51,378 bases of DNA from assembly GCA_902520595.1 (NCBI GenBank), contig CABYOM010000005.1, positions 1 to 51,378 of the forward strand, in the 5' to 3' direction. The DNA is from an uncultured Candidatus Poseidoniales archaeon. GTDB taxonomy: Archaea > Thermoplasmatota > Poseidoniia > Poseidoniales > Poseidoniaceae. Positions within the stretch are counted from its first letter, which is position 1; each line of letters starts with the position of its first letter. Made by a program: the position numbers and the translations under genes. The notes beneath the pieces are model-generated. The model searched no databases. It saw nothing but the letters and a program-made list of their open reading frames with translations, and was not told where the DNA came from. Positions 32,761 to 41,017 of this stretch are shown piece after piece.

Positions 32761-34329
32761 TCAACTTGAGCACGAAAGCATTGAGCAGCCGATTCGATGT
32801 CGCGCCCATTCAGGACGTTTCTGAAACCATTCCAGTTCATGTCCCGGTTGCTCATCGTATGGGTTTTCAAGAAGTTTAAGCAGGGATTCACAAACTGAAT
32901 AATCACCCTTTTCTGCTGCATCAATGGCGAGTTGAGCCATCCAATTACGCAAGACATATTTTGGATTTGCTTGCAGCATTCTTTCACGATTCGGCTGACC
33001 GTCGACTCGATTCCACCAAGCCTCTAACCAATCATTCCAAGCTTGAATCGGAATGGTTGATTCATCATAGAAGGCAGATTGAAGAGCAGAAATGTCCGGC
33101 GATTCAATCGAGCTAAGTAATCGGAAAAATATCGTCATATCAGTTTCGACTTCCTGCAAGAGACTGTTGAGATTACGAATCAATTCTTCATCGGTTTCCA
33201 AAAAGGTGTCTAAACCCAATTTATCAGCCCACATTTTGTTATGATGATGATCAAAACTGTCTGTATATGCAGTTAACACATCATGCAAGCGTTCAGGCGT
33301 CTCCATGAGCGGAACCATAGCCTCAAGCAAGCGAGCAAGATTCCAAGCAGCAATTTGTGGCTGTTGACCATAGCGATATCTTCGGGTGGAAGAGTCTGTC
33401 GTATTCGGCGTCCAACCGGGATTGTAGTCTTCAAGCCAGCCATACGGGCCATAATCAATGGTAAGGCTATGTATCGACATGTTATCGGTATTCATAACAC
33501 CATGAACAAAACCAACACGCATCCAGTGCGAAACCATCAGCGCAGTTTCTTCTGCAATATGACTTAACCAAGCGATTAATCCATCATCGTCTGCACATGA
33601 ATGAGAAGGAAAATGAGTTGTGACTGTATGCTCAACTAAGGTTTTCAGGGTCTCTTTATCACCGGTTGATGAGTGAATTTGAAAGCTACCAAACCGGAGA
33701 AAGCTCGGTGCAACTCGACAAACAACTGCGCCTGGTTCTTCAGAAGGATTTCCGTTATACATCACATCTCTAACAATCGATTCTCCCGTTGTTGCAAGTG
33801 ACAATGCACGAGTTGTTGGAACACCGAGATGATGCATTGCTTCGCTGCAAAGAAACTCACGTATTGAAGAGCGGAGTACGGCTTTACCGTCGGCAAATCG
33901 TGAGTAAGGGGTATGCCCCGCGCCTTTGAGTTGTAATTCGAGCACGCCAGTAGGGGTGAGTACTTCTCCAAGGGTAATGGCCCGACCGTCACCTAACTGA
34001 CCTGCCCAATTTCCAAACTGGTGCCCGCCATATCGCTGCGCATACGGTTGCATACCCTCAACTACCGAACCGCCAGCAAGAACTTCATCCTCACCGCGTG
34101 ACAATCCAAGTGTTTCAGCGATATTCTCTGACCACAGGTGAATGGTAGGGTTGGGTGCAGCAAAAGGTGTGACCTTTGACCAACATGCACCGGGAACTTG
34201 TCGTGATGGACCATCGCTGACCTCATCACCGGGAGTTTGTTCAAGAAAACGTTGAGACCACTTCAATGATGCAAGAGGTCCCATGGGTGAGGGATATTCA
34301 CGGGCACTATCAACCTGTGTGTGCATCAC
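32761..34329 (-). CDS. selO: Protein adenylyltransferase SelO (YdiU/UPF0061)
   Basis: 522-residue pseudokinase-fold enzyme of the SelO family, which transfers AMP from ATP to Ser/Thr/Tyr residues of target proteins, linked to redox homeostasis in bacteria and mitochondria. Family motifs are clear: [46 protein letters not shown], and the catalytic region [22 protein letters not shown]. It ends with Ser-Cys-Ser-Ser, close to the conserved C-terminal Cys/Sec region of the family. It overlaps the SMR pump gene by 4 bp (ATGA), so the two are translationally coupled. The family is mainly bacterial/eukaryotic, which suggests acquisition by transfer. Confidence 0.94.
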   Translation of the reverse strand: MMHTQVDSAREYPSPMGPLASLKWSQRFLEQTPGDEVSDGPSRQVPGACWSKVTPFAAPNPTIHLWSENIAETLGLSRGEDEVLAGGSVVEGMQPYAQRYGGHQFGNWAGQLGDGRAITLGEVLTPTGVLELQLKGAGHTPYSRFADGKAVLRSSIREFLCSEAMHHLGVPTTRALSLATTGESIVRDVMYNGNPSEEPGAVVCRVAPSFLRFGSFQIHSSTGDKETLKTLVEHTVTTHFPSHSCADDDGLIAWLSHIAEETALMVSHWMRVGFVHGVMNTDNMSIHSLTIDYGPYGWLEDYNPGWTPNTTDSSTRRYRYGQQPQIAAWNLARLLEAMVPLMETPERLHDVLTAYTDSFDHHHNKMWADKLGLDTFLETDEELIRNLNSLLQEVETDMTIFFRLLSSIESPDISALQSAFYDESTIPIQAWNDWLEAWWNRVDGQPNRERMLQANPKYVLRNWMAQLAIDAAEKGDYSVCESLLKLLENPYDEQPGHELEWFQKRPEWARHRIGCSMLSCSS

Positions 34330-34658
34330 TCAACTGATGCATCGCTGAACAATCGCAACACAATAACGCCTGCTACAATAAGACCCATGCCAATAACGGC
34401 TCCAGCATCGAGACGCTGATCGAAGAAAAGAACCGAAACCAAAGCAATTCCAGCTACACCAATTCCAGACCAAACTGCGTAAGCAACCCCAATTGGTATT
34501 GTATCGAGTGTCAATGAGAGAAAATAGAACGCAGCGCTGTATCCAACAAGCACTATGAGAGAAGGCCAAAGTTTGGTGAAACCCTCTGTTGATTTGAGTA
34601 AAGAAGTCGCAATGACTTCCGAGATAATTGCAAATCCCAGTAAAACCCACTTATTCAT
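34326..34658 (-). CDS. Small multidrug resistance (SMR) transporter, EmrE-like
   Basis: 110-residue, four-helix proton-coupled exporter of the SMR family, acting as a dimer in the cytoplasmic membrane. It has the membrane-embedded glutamate (Glu14, in [13 protein letters not shown]), the [12 protein letters not shown] loop and the [10 protein letters not shown] segment of EmrE-type pumps. In EmrE, Glu14 binds drug cations and protons. It overlaps selO by 4 bp, and a NikR-like regulator gene is 67 bp upstream on the same strand. Substrates could be quaternary amines, guanidinium-like compounds or polyamines. Confidence 0.94.
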   Translation of the reverse strand: MNKWVLLGFAIISEVIATSLLKSTEGFTKLWPSLIVLVGYSAAFYFLSLTLDTIPIGVAYAVWSGIGVAGIALVSVLFFDQRLDAGAVIGMGLIVAGVIVLRLFSDASVE

Positions 34659-34725
34659 ACTGCAAGGACAGAGAGACGCTACATATCTATTTGCATTGAG
34701 AGATGGTTGTATCCTACATTAACCA

Positions 34726-35151
34726 TCAACAGCAGCCTTCTTCACGCATTGGAGCAGTAACGAGAGAAACCTTGTCAACATTGTGAATATTTTGTAATTG
34801 TTCAATGGTTTCACGGAAGTTCGCTGCTGTTCCGATCGCGTGTAAGATGTCAACACAAGCATGACTGTGCGGGAGACAACTGTGATTGTAAGTAGTGATT
34901 TCAAGACTTTCCGAGTGTCGAAGATCCATCAATTTGTGCTCGATTCCATGCTGATAATAAATGACGAGATGACCTTCAACAACAACATCATCCTTCATGT
35001 TATTTATTTCGCCATGCTCACGTATTTCTGCAAAATAAAGAGCCGCATCTCGAAGGAATTTACTTCTGTTTTGATAACCTGATTTATCAATCAAACGTTC
35101 AAGTCCATCGGAAAAAGATTTGTCGGCACTGAAGGATATAATTTGGCTCAT
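34726..35151 (-). CDS. NikR-like ribbon-helix-helix metalloregulator
   Basis: 141-residue transcription regulator. The N-terminal ~45 residues form a ribbon-helix-helix DNA-binding domain (IISFSADKSFSDGLERLI ... NRSKFLRDAALYF). The C-terminal ~90 residues resemble the ACT-like metal-sensing and tetramerising domain of NikR (VEGHLVIYYQHG start). Candidate ligands include His79, His90, Cys92, His95, His97 and Cys99, not the exact His-x10-His-x-His-x5-Cys order of Ni-binding NikR. The protein ends in Cys-Cys. It is divergent from a small membrane protein gene and upstream of the SMR/selO pair, which it may control (inference). Confidence 0.82.
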   Translation of the reverse strand: MSQIISFSADKSFSDGLERLIDKSGYQNRSKFLRDAALYFAEIREHGEINNMKDDVVVEGHLVIYYQHGIEHKLMDLRHSESLEITTYNHSCLPHSHACVDILHAIGTAANFRETIEQLQNIHNVDKVSLVTAPMREEGCC

Positions 35152-35207
35152 GGTATTGCGTTCTACCCTTCATTAATAATAATGTCGAAGAGAATACTAT
35201 TAATCTA
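35152..35207. promoter_or_regulatory. Divergent promoter region with AT-rich dyads, candidate operator
   Basis: The 56 bp between the NikR-like gene and the gene at 35208 contains ATTAATAATAAT and, 12 bp further on, TACTATTAAT, plus an imperfect GTATT/AATAC inverted pair. Divergent autoregulated promoters commonly carry ribbon-helix-helix operators in such a place. Only position and symmetry support this. Confidence 0.3.
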
Positions 35208-35492
35208 ATGCGTGAAACAATGCATCAAAATGTTCATTTCATGATGGCTCCAGTTTCAATCATGACCGAAGAACAGGAGACCAAGCCAAGAGGATTACTT
35301 CGTGTGTTTTCTTTCAAATTTTCATACATGGACCTGCGTCTTGCGACAGGGACTGGTGTCTTTGCAGGGTTGTTTGCAGCGAAGATATGGACTCCAGTCT
35401 TGGATTTTGAATGGTACTGGTACATGATTGCAATGTTTGCCTTAATGATGAAACCCCTCATGAGTTTCTTCTCACAATTCTATTCATCGTGA
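35208..35492 (+). CDS. Small membrane protein
   Basis: Up to 94 residues with two hydrophobic segments (LATGTGVFAGLFAAKIW and YWYMIAMFALMMKPLMSFF). No family recognised. The ATG at 35262 (MTEEQETKPRG) is an equally good start and would leave a normal leader after the AT-rich promoter elements. It is divergent from the NikR-like regulator, so it might be under its control. Confidence 0.5.
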   Translation: MRETMHQNVHFMMAPVSIMTEEQETKPRGLLRVFSFKFSYMDLRLATGTGVFAGLFAAKIWTPVLDFEWYWYMIAMFALMMKPLMSFFSQFYSS

Positions 35493-35586
35493 GTGGATGA
35501 ACGCAGCTACCACCCATCCGAATGAATTCGAAGTAAAATATTCTTGAACGGGTAATACGAAGTATCTACTCATTTTCCGAGCGTGA

Positions 35587-36246
35587 TTATGACTTCTTTG
35601 TCAATTCAGTCATGACAAAAGGTTTCGTCAATTCGAGTAACGGTGAAAAACGCTTGACTCGAAGAGGTGCCGGCTTGAAGTTAATTTCACCGTCGATACC
35701 TTCCCAAAATCCAGGCTGAGATAATGCAGGAATGGGTTTATTCCTACAATTACAGCCTGTGGCAAATTTCCATGGATACTTGAACAACATTTGGAAGGCA
35801 GATCTGAAACCAAATTTATCCCCAATGTGTTCGATAATGCACAGTTTCCCACCTGGTTTGAGCATTCGGTGTGCCTCTGCGACGATCTTGTGAGGGTCTG
35901 GAACACTGCACAACAGTGTCGTGAAGACAACATAATCGAAAGACTCAGGGGGCTCCTCAAGTTCGTGAAGATAGCCTTGGAAAACTGTAACCCTATCCTC
36001 CATTTCTGCCACCATTTTATGACATTCCTCGACCAGTTTTCGATCGGGTTCGACTGCTACCCAGTGTTCGACTTCCGGCCTGTTTAGAAAGTAGACATTA
36101 ACGCCAATACCTGCACCGACCTCAAGAACTCTGCCGTGAATGCCGTCAAACAACTCAGTTTTTGCGTCTTTTAGCATTTTACTGGTGTCAATCAAAACCT
36201 TCCGAGAAAGTTTGTCGAGCCGACCAAGTTTGTTTGTTTCTTTCAC
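35587..36246 (-). CDS. Class I SAM-dependent methyltransferase (METTL7-like)
   Basis: 219-residue methyltransferase with the SAM-binding motif I LEVGAGIGVNVYFL (about residues 40-53), an acidic ribose-binding strand end (VAVEPD), motif IV FDYVVFTTLLCSVPDP and post-motif LKPGGKLCIIEHIG. The second half, with KFATGCNCRNKPIPALSQPGF, resembles METTL7/UbiE-type small-molecule methyltransferases, some of which methylate thiols. The substrate is not known. It stands alone on the minus strand, divergent from the fRMsr gene. Confidence 0.87.
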   Translation of the reverse strand: MKETNKLGRLDKLSRKVLIDTSKMLKDAKTELFDGIHGRVLEVGAGIGVNVYFLNRPEVEHWVAVEPDRKLVEECHKMVAEMEDRVTVFQGYLHELEEPPESFDYVVFTTLLCSVPDPHKIVAEAHRMLKPGGKLCIIEHIGDKFGFRSAFQMLFKYPWKFATGCNCRNKPIPALSQPGFWEGIDGEINFKPAPLRVKRFSPLLELTKPFVMTELTKKS

Positions 36247-36402
36247 AGTTGCATGTAGGCGTTTGAGATTTATAGTCTAACCCAACCATAGAAAAGGTAA
36301 GTTAGCACCTGTTGTTTATTGAACGAAGTTCGGAAGGCTACGATTCGCCTAAATGCAAGGAAAAAAGCAAGTTATCAAATATCAGCAATACAAGAAGTAG
36401 TC

Positions 36403-36858
36403 ATGACAAACCACGATGATGTATTTGATAGAATCCAATCCCTACTCGAGGATGAAGACGATTGGGTATCTGCCATGTCAACAGTTGTCTGTGAATTACA
36501 CAATTCCTTCGAACATTTTCACTGGACCGGATTTTACCGAACCGTTGAGCCAAATCTATTGAAAATCGGACCTTACCAAGGTGGCCATGGCTGTTTAGTC
36601 ATTCCCTTTGACAAAGGCATATGCGGCGCTGCTGCAAGAACTGGGAAAACACAAGACGTGCCGGATGTTCATGAAAGAATTGAACACATTGCGTGCAGTT
36701 CCAGTACACTAAGCGAAGTCGTTGTTCCAATAAAGAGTTCAAACGGTCAAGTCGTTGCAGTCCTCGACCTCGATTCAGACTTACCCGCAGCTTTTTCGAC
36801 CTCAGACATCTCGTTTACCGAACACCTTTGCCAATACTTAGGTGCAAAATATTTCTAA
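36403..36858 (+). CDS. msrC: Free methionine-R-sulfoxide reductase (GAF-type fRMsr/MsrC)
   Basis: 151-residue GAF-fold enzyme that reduces free methionine-R-sulfoxide using thioredoxin-type donors. Motifs match the family closely: HWTGFYR, KIGPYQGGHGC, KGICGAAARTGKTQDVPDVH and IEHIACSSSTLSEVVVPI, with the three conserved cysteines (about 64, 74, 98). VLDLDSDLP completes the domain. ATG 36403 was chosen; a TTG at 36319 adds a basic, non-conserved lead. The histone-deacetylase-family gene begins 16 bp downstream on the same strand. Confidence 0.93.
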   Translation: MTNHDDVFDRIQSLLEDEDDWVSAMSTVVCELHNSFEHFHWTGFYRTVEPNLLKIGPYQGGHGCLVIPFDKGICGAAARTGKTQDVPDVHERIEHIACSSSTLSEVVVPIKSSNGQVVAVLDLDSDLPAAFSTSDISFTEHLCQYLGAKYF

Positions 36859-36874
36859 TGAGCAAGGTGTTTAA

Positions 36875-37891
36875 ATGACGATTTACGGCGTTGATTCAAA
36901 GGAGTATAACCAAACGATAAATGATGATAAATCAGACCACAGATTATCAATTTGGTATCATCCAATATACACCAGTGGTATTCACCCTGATGCAAGATTT
37001 CCTCGAGATCGATATACCAAATTGGTTGACAAACTCACTACCCCTGAATATTCTCGTAAATTTATCATTAAGCAACCAACCGAAGCATCACGAAGCGAAC
37101 TAATCATAGCACACGATCCATCCTATGTTGATAATTTTCTAAATCAAAACTTGACTGAAAAGGAGATTAGGCGAATCGGTCTAACTCCGTGGACGTCACA
37201 AATAATTCCACGAACACTGCTTTTGATGGGTGGAGCGATTGCGGCCTTAGAACACGTAATGGAAAACGGGGGTATTGCAGGCAACATGGCAGGAGGTACC
37301 CACCATGCACACTACGATTTTGGCTCCGGTTATTGCATATTCAATGACCTTGCTGTATGCTCTTTAATGGCATTGAACAAGTATCAGTTGACGAAAATTG
37401 CTGTAATTGATTTGGATGTACACCAAGGAGACGGCACTGCAACTATTTTGCAAAATGTTGACGAGGTTTTGACAATTTCAGTCCATTGCAAGCAGAACTT
37501 TCCGTTTCGCAAGTCAGAAAGTGATTATGATCTCGAACTACCTGCAGATTCAGGTGATGAAGAAATTTTGGCAACGGTTGCCAAAGCGTTAGACATCGCC
37601 GAGCAATTCAACCCGGAGCTCATACTTTTCCAAGCTGGTGTTGACGGATTAGCCACCGATGCTCTCGGTAAATTGAACATTTCCCGCCAAGCAATGAGCA
37701 AGAGAAACGAGATGGTTTTCGACCTCGCAGTTGAACGATTGATTCCGACGCTCGTATTCATGGGAGGTGGTTACTCAGATCCAATTGATCATACCATCGA
37801 TGCGTTTGGTGATTTATTTCTCAGTGCTTCCCGTGCAAATAATCAATTTCTCAGCAAAATCGATTCTGAAGCCTCAGATTCAATCAATTGA
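36875..37891 (+). CDS. Histone deacetylase/AcuC/acetylpolyamine amidohydrolase family protein
   Basis: 338-residue zinc-dependent amidohydrolase with the arginase/deacetylase fold. It shows GGTHHAHYDFGSGYCIFNDLAV (catalytic His pair and Gly/Tyr), DLDVHQGDGTA (zinc-binding Asp and His), QAGVDGLATDALGKL (zinc Asp) and MGGGYS (transition-state Tyr). Prokaryotic members deacetylate lysines (AcuC) or acetylpolyamines. The pocket loop does not decide which. It is downstream of and likely co-transcribed with the fRMsr gene. Confidence 0.92.
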   Translation: MTIYGVDSKEYNQTINDDKSDHRLSIWYHPIYTSGIHPDARFPRDRYTKLVDKLTTPEYSRKFIIKQPTEASRSELIIAHDPSYVDNFLNQNLTEKEIRRIGLTPWTSQIIPRTLLLMGGAIAALEHVMENGGIAGNMAGGTHHAHYDFGSGYCIFNDLAVCSLMALNKYQLTKIAVIDLDVHQGDGTATILQNVDEVLTISVHCKQNFPFRKSESDYDLELPADSGDEEILATVAKALDIAEQFNPELILFQAGVDGLATDALGKLNISRQAMSKRNEMVFDLAVERLIPTLVFMGGGYSDPIDHTIDAFGDLFLSASRANNQFLSKIDSEASDSIN

Positions 37892-37916
37892 TTTATCTGC
37901 AGAGTGGTGAATGAAC

Positions 37917-38081
37917 TTACAATTCTTCTCCATACCAGCAATAAGTGAGTTCTTCATTCTGAAACACGACTTTGGCGTTTTTCCAGACTTCAAGTTGGTA
38001 CTCAATGCTGTATCGTTCTCCACATTTACGGAGGTATTCCTCAAAACGTTCCGCCTTTCCGGTATAGATGAAGTTGGGCAT
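37917..38081 (-). CDS. Small protein of unknown function (54 residues)
   Basis: Begins MPNFIYTGKAERFEEYLRKC and ends TYCWYGEEL. It has balanced, protein-like composition with an amphipathic helix after the first strand and two Cys residues 39 apart. A longer start at 38126 is possible. No family recognised. It converges on the deacetylase-family gene with a 25-bp gap. The 38082-38304 stretch upstream holds nothing I can identify. Confidence 0.5.
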   Translation of the reverse strand: MPNFIYTGKAERFEEYLRKCGERYSIEYQLEVWKNAKVVFQNEELTYCWYGEEL

Positions 38082-38304
38082 GGTGTTTCTATCGCAGGCC
38101 GGAAGATAACCTTTGGCCAGCCCCAAAGGCTCAGACCCTCCTCACCACGAAAGAATTAACACAACAAGAATTGAAAATTGTCCGACTAGGTAAACAAATG
38201 AATCATAGGCGCTGCTTGCTGTCTCTTTGCTTAAACATCTCAGAAAGGATTGTGTTTAACAAATCAATATGAGGTGAGATATTTACAGTAACATGGTATT
38301 TAGT

Positions 38305-38376
38305 GCTCGTACCGGGATTTGAACCCGGGTCGAAGGAATGAGAGTCCTTCATGATGGGCCACTACACTATACGAGC
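38305..38376 (-). tRNA. tRNA-Glu (anticodon CUC)
   Basis: 72-nt cloverleaf on the minus strand: acceptor stem GCTCGTA/TACGAGC (7 bp), anticodon stem AAGGA/TCCTT with loop CTCTCAT, giving anticodon CTC, and T arm CCGGG-TTCAAAT-CCCGG. No intron and no encoded CCA. AT-rich sequence with a TAAATA-like element lies upstream (on the plus strand around 38405). Confidence 0.93.
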
Positions 38377-38553
38377 GTGGATGGTTTGGCCACCGATACC
38401 CCGTATTTAGCCGTCACCCATTCAATTATTCAACGAAAGTATGGTGAACTAATTCTTCAAATATCCATTCACTTTAACCATTGAGTGAAAGTGAAAAAAA
38501 GAATGCTGCGGCTGTGAATGAGATTAAGTTTCAGTTGAGGGGTGTTTCGTCGC

Positions 38554-38562
38554 TTGATATAC
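38554..38562 (+). promoter_or_regulatory. TATA-like element ahead of the structured leader
   Basis: TTGATATAC lies in otherwise gene-free sequence (38377-38690) downstream of tRNA-Glu. A start of transcription about 25-30 bp on (near 38587) would produce a leader of roughly 250 nt in front of the winged-helix gene, including the GC-rich folded block. Weak evidence. Confidence 0.25.
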
Positions 38563-38692
38563 TGGTGCCCATGAGTTTGGTTCATGCACAACAATGCAAA
38601 TACCCTTGAAAAATTATCATTCAGCGACCTACCATGCTCGACTGTAAAAGAACAACAACCCACATGGGCAGAGAAATCCTCTACACTCTATG

Positions 38693-38835
38693 CTCACCCC
38701 AGCGGCAAGCTCCCATCTCGGTTTGCCGCTGCCGGGTGGCAACCCTGGCACCGACCTGGTGGCTCCGGGACTGCTCTGGTCAGCACAACAGTTGCAAGCC
38801 TTACCCGTCGCAGCCAAATCGCAATCCGAGGTGAG
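38693..38835 (+). ncRNA. GC-rich structured RNA, candidate 5' leader regulator or stand-alone ncRNA
   Basis: This 143-nt block is about 60% GC in a mid-40s% background and folds well on paper. An outer stem, CTCACC (38693-38698) with GGTGAG (38830-38835), closes a junction. Hairpin P2 is CAGCGGCAA/TTGCCGCTG (38700-38708/38723-38731). Compound stem P3 is CGGGT-GGC-AAC (38733-38743) with GTT...GCC..ACCCG (38791-38807), enclosing two more hairpins: CCTGG+CACC/GGTG+CCGGG at 38744-38769 and TGCT/AGCA at 38772-38785. The GGTGAG arm is the natural ribosome-binding site of the ATG at 38841, so the outer stem would hide it. I recognise no known riboswitch, SRP, RNase P or 5S RNA signature. Strand and function are unproven. 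Confidence 0.42.
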
Positions 38836-38840
38836 GCTTG

Positions 38841-39080
38841 ATGGGAAGAACACAACGTCTACGCCAAGAAATCTCAACCTATCTCGCATCGGTTGGAGAA
38901 GCGAACACAACCGATATCTTAGAGCATGTAAACAAGCGCTTCCGATGGGGTGCAACCATGAACCAACTCGGAAATGTCCTCGCACGTGATCGCCGATTTA
39001 TCAAAGTCGGTTTCGATGAAGGAACCGACATTGGTGGTTTCAGAATGCGGGTTTGTGTCTGGTCAATTGCTTCTGCTTAA
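38841..39080 (+). CDS. Small winged-helix-like protein
   Basis: 79 residues starting MGRTQRLRQEISTYLASVG. The pattern helix-helix (ILEHVNKRFRWGATMNQLGNVLARD) followed by a basic beta-wing (RRFIKVGFDEG) resembles a compact winged-helix DNA-binding domain, as in several short archaeal proteins. The ATG has a good GGTGAG ribosome-binding site 5 bp upstream, which lies inside the outer stem of the structured leader. The prenyltransferase gene follows 37 bp later on the same strand. Role unknown; a regulator or replication/repair accessory protein is possible. Confidence 0.65.
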   Translation: MGRTQRLRQEISTYLASVGEANTTDILEHVNKRFRWGATMNQLGNVLARDRRFIKVGFDEGTDIGGFRMRVCVWSIASA

Positions 39081-39117
39081 GGCAAAGCACTCAAAACCTG
39101 AACGCCTACGCAGAACC

Positions 39118-39993
39118 ATGGCGGTCGATGTTCGAGCATTCATCGAATTGATGCGGCCTAAGAACATGGTTTTGGCGGCGATGACCGTACCCCTCGGGGC
39201 TCTGTTTGGGCTGAATGCTTCGCTCACTCCAGAGCAAACATCTGCAGTCGGTGTCCAAATTTTCGCAGTCATGACGTTCATGGGTGCTGGAAATGTCATG
39301 AACGACATTCAAGATGTTGTCATTGATACGCAAGCGCATCCAAATCGACCAATTCCTTCGCAACGCGTCTCGACCGAAGCAGCCAAAAAATTCGCTGTTG
39401 GCCTTTGGATTCTCAGTATCTCTGCTATGGCATACGGAGCGTATGACTTGGCCCAAAACGATGCCACATGGTGGCCATTAGCTGTAATTTATCTCACCGC
39501 AGCTACAATGATGCTAACCTATGATTTGGGACCAAAGACCAAAATCAAGGGCCTCATTGGAAACATATCGATCTCGTTGATGGTCGCTGCAGTCATTCTG
39601 TATGGAGCGGCAACCGTTGATTCCATGTCATGGCTGGTATTCTATGTCGCAGGAGTTGTCTTCTTCACCAACCTCGCTCGTGAAATGGTCAAGGATTGTC
39701 AGGACATGCTCGCAGATGAAGGCCTTCGAACGACTTTACCAATGAAAATCGGTTTGGAAAACACGCGGATGGCTGCATACGTGCTAATAATCGCAGGACT
39801 TGTATGTCTTTACATTCCGTATTGGCGAGGGCCTTTTTCCTTTGGACAATTGGTTCTTCAAACACCTGCAATACTCATGCTTATCACCCTTAACGGACCG
39901 CTCTACAAAGGTGAAGATGTGCAAGTTTCCGCTCGCATACGAGCATCAATGCTCTTGGGATTAATCGGTTTCATCCTCACAATGTACGTGTGA
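39118..39993 (+). CDS. UbiA-family prenyltransferase, probable geranylgeranylglycerol-phosphate geranylgeranyltransferase
   Basis: 291-residue polytopic membrane enzyme of the UbiA superfamily with about eight helices. The two Mg-diphosphate motifs are present: NVMNDIQDVVIDTQAHPNRPI (NDxxDxxxD, about residue 59) and REMVKDCQDMLAD (about 190). In archaea this type makes 2,3-di-O-geranylgeranylglyceryl phosphate, the second ether bond of membrane lipids, and the NRPIPS sequence after the first motif fits. Other UbiA members use aromatic acceptors, so the exact acceptor is inferred. ATG 39118 was chosen, since the open frame upstream overlaps the winged-helix gene. Confidence 0.88.
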   Translation: MAVDVRAFIELMRPKNMVLAAMTVPLGALFGLNASLTPEQTSAVGVQIFAVMTFMGAGNVMNDIQDVVIDTQAHPNRPIPSQRVSTEAAKKFAVGLWILSISAMAYGAYDLAQNDATWWPLAVIYLTAATMMLTYDLGPKTKIKGLIGNISISLMVAAVILYGAATVDSMSWLVFYVAGVVFFTNLAREMVKDCQDMLADEGLRTTLPMKIGLENTRMAAYVLIIAGLVCLYIPYWRGPFSFGQLVLQTPAILMLITLNGPLYKGEDVQVSARIRASMLLGLIGFILTMYV

Positions 39994-39994
39994 G

Positions 39995-40975
39995 TTATTC
40001 GAGTGCCATAAATTCGCCCATAGCATCCCATGCGCCTCTGTTAATGAAGTAAGCAAGTAATGACATTTGACCCCACATCCTGTTTTCGGCTTGGTCAAAT
40101 ACAATTGAATGCTCATGATCCATAACCCAATCTGTGACTTCATCTCCTCGATGTGCAGGCAGGCAATGCATGAATTTCCAGTTTTCCTCCATATTGGATA
40201 CCAGCTCTTCATTGATTTGGAAGCCCTCAAACGATTCGACTTTATCTGTGAGGTGTTCTTCACCCATCGAAATGAAGACATCCGTGTAGACAACATGGGC
40301 ACCTTTGACAGCTTCAACGGGGTCGTTTGTTTCAACGACTTTACTGCCGTTTTTTTCTGCGATACTCTTTGTTCGTGAAACAACTTCTTCATCCGGTTCA
40401 TACCCTTTGGGAATAGCATAGTGGATATCAATTCCGAGCATAGCACAACCGAGCATCAAATCATGAAGAACGTTATTGCCGTCTCCTACCCAAGCGACTT
40501 TCAAATATTCACGGTCATCAAAATGTTCCATTATGGTCATCAAATCTGCTGCTGCTTGGCAGGGATGATGCTTGTCAGAGAGTGCGTTAAGAACCGGAAC
40601 ATCTGCATGCTTAGCGAGTTCTTCGACATCAGAATGAGAAAAGCAACGGTAGGTCATTCCACCTAAAAATCGTGAAAGAACTTGCGATGTATCACCAACT
40701 GTCTCTGATTTCCCTAGTTGTATATCGTTCTTGAGCAAGGTCAACGGATATCCACCGAGCCGGTTGATGCCGACCTCGAAGGATACTCGAGTTCTTGTTG
40801 ACGGTTTCTCGTAAATCGAACCAATAGCAAGTGTGTCAAGCGGCATAAAGTTCTGAGCGACTTCGTCTGAACGCTTCCAAAGACGTTTGAATTCTATCGC
40901 CCATTTCAAAATCATTTCAAAGTCTTCTTCGACATCGTCAATTGCAAGTAGATGTTCCGCCATACACCTTTCCAT
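39995..40975 (-). CDS. argF: Ornithine carbamoyltransferase
   Basis: 326-residue enzyme that joins carbamoyl phosphate and ornithine to citrulline in arginine synthesis. Signatures: carbamoyl-phosphate-binding STRTR (about 61), HPCQ (about 137), an SMG loop in DVFISMGEE, and the ornithine-binding and catalytic HCLPAHRG (about 275). The SMG loop and HCLPAHRG separate it from aspartate carbamoyltransferase. An in-frame ATG at 40963 (MAEHLL) is an alternative start. It converges on the prenyltransferase gene with 1 bp between stops. Confidence 0.95.
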   Translation of the reverse strand: MERCMAEHLLAIDDVEEDFEMILKWAIEFKRLWKRSDEVAQNFMPLDTLAIGSIYEKPSTRTRVSFEVGINRLGGYPLTLLKNDIQLGKSETVGDTSQVLSRFLGGMTYRCFSHSDVEELAKHADVPVLNALSDKHHPCQAAADLMTIMEHFDDREYLKVAWVGDGNNVLHDLMLGCAMLGIDIHYAIPKGYEPDEEVVSRTKSIAEKNGSKVVETNDPVEAVKGAHVVYTDVFISMGEEHLTDKVESFEGFQINEELVSNMEENWKFMHCLPAHRGDEVTDWVMDHEHSIVFDQAENRMWGQMSLLAYFINRGAWDAMGEFMALE

Positions 40976-41017
40976 AGAAAGACGGCTTCTAAGTGTTATG
41001 AGGTGCGAAAGAAAGAA

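Noticed and set aside
38693-38835. Identification of the GC-rich block as SRP RNA, RNase P RNA or 5S rRNA
   Set aside because: I looked for the SRP domain IV GGAA/AGCA signature, RNase P conserved regions and the 5S loop A-E pattern. A CCCATCTCG resemblance to 5S is too short and in the wrong structural context.
38584-38841. An 85-codon plus-strand ORF whose TGA overlaps the ATG of the winged-helix gene
   Set aside because: The coupling TGATG looks attractive, but the GC-rich part has protein-unlike composition, is open in several frames at once, and pairs well as RNA. I prefer a structured leader, without excluding coding.
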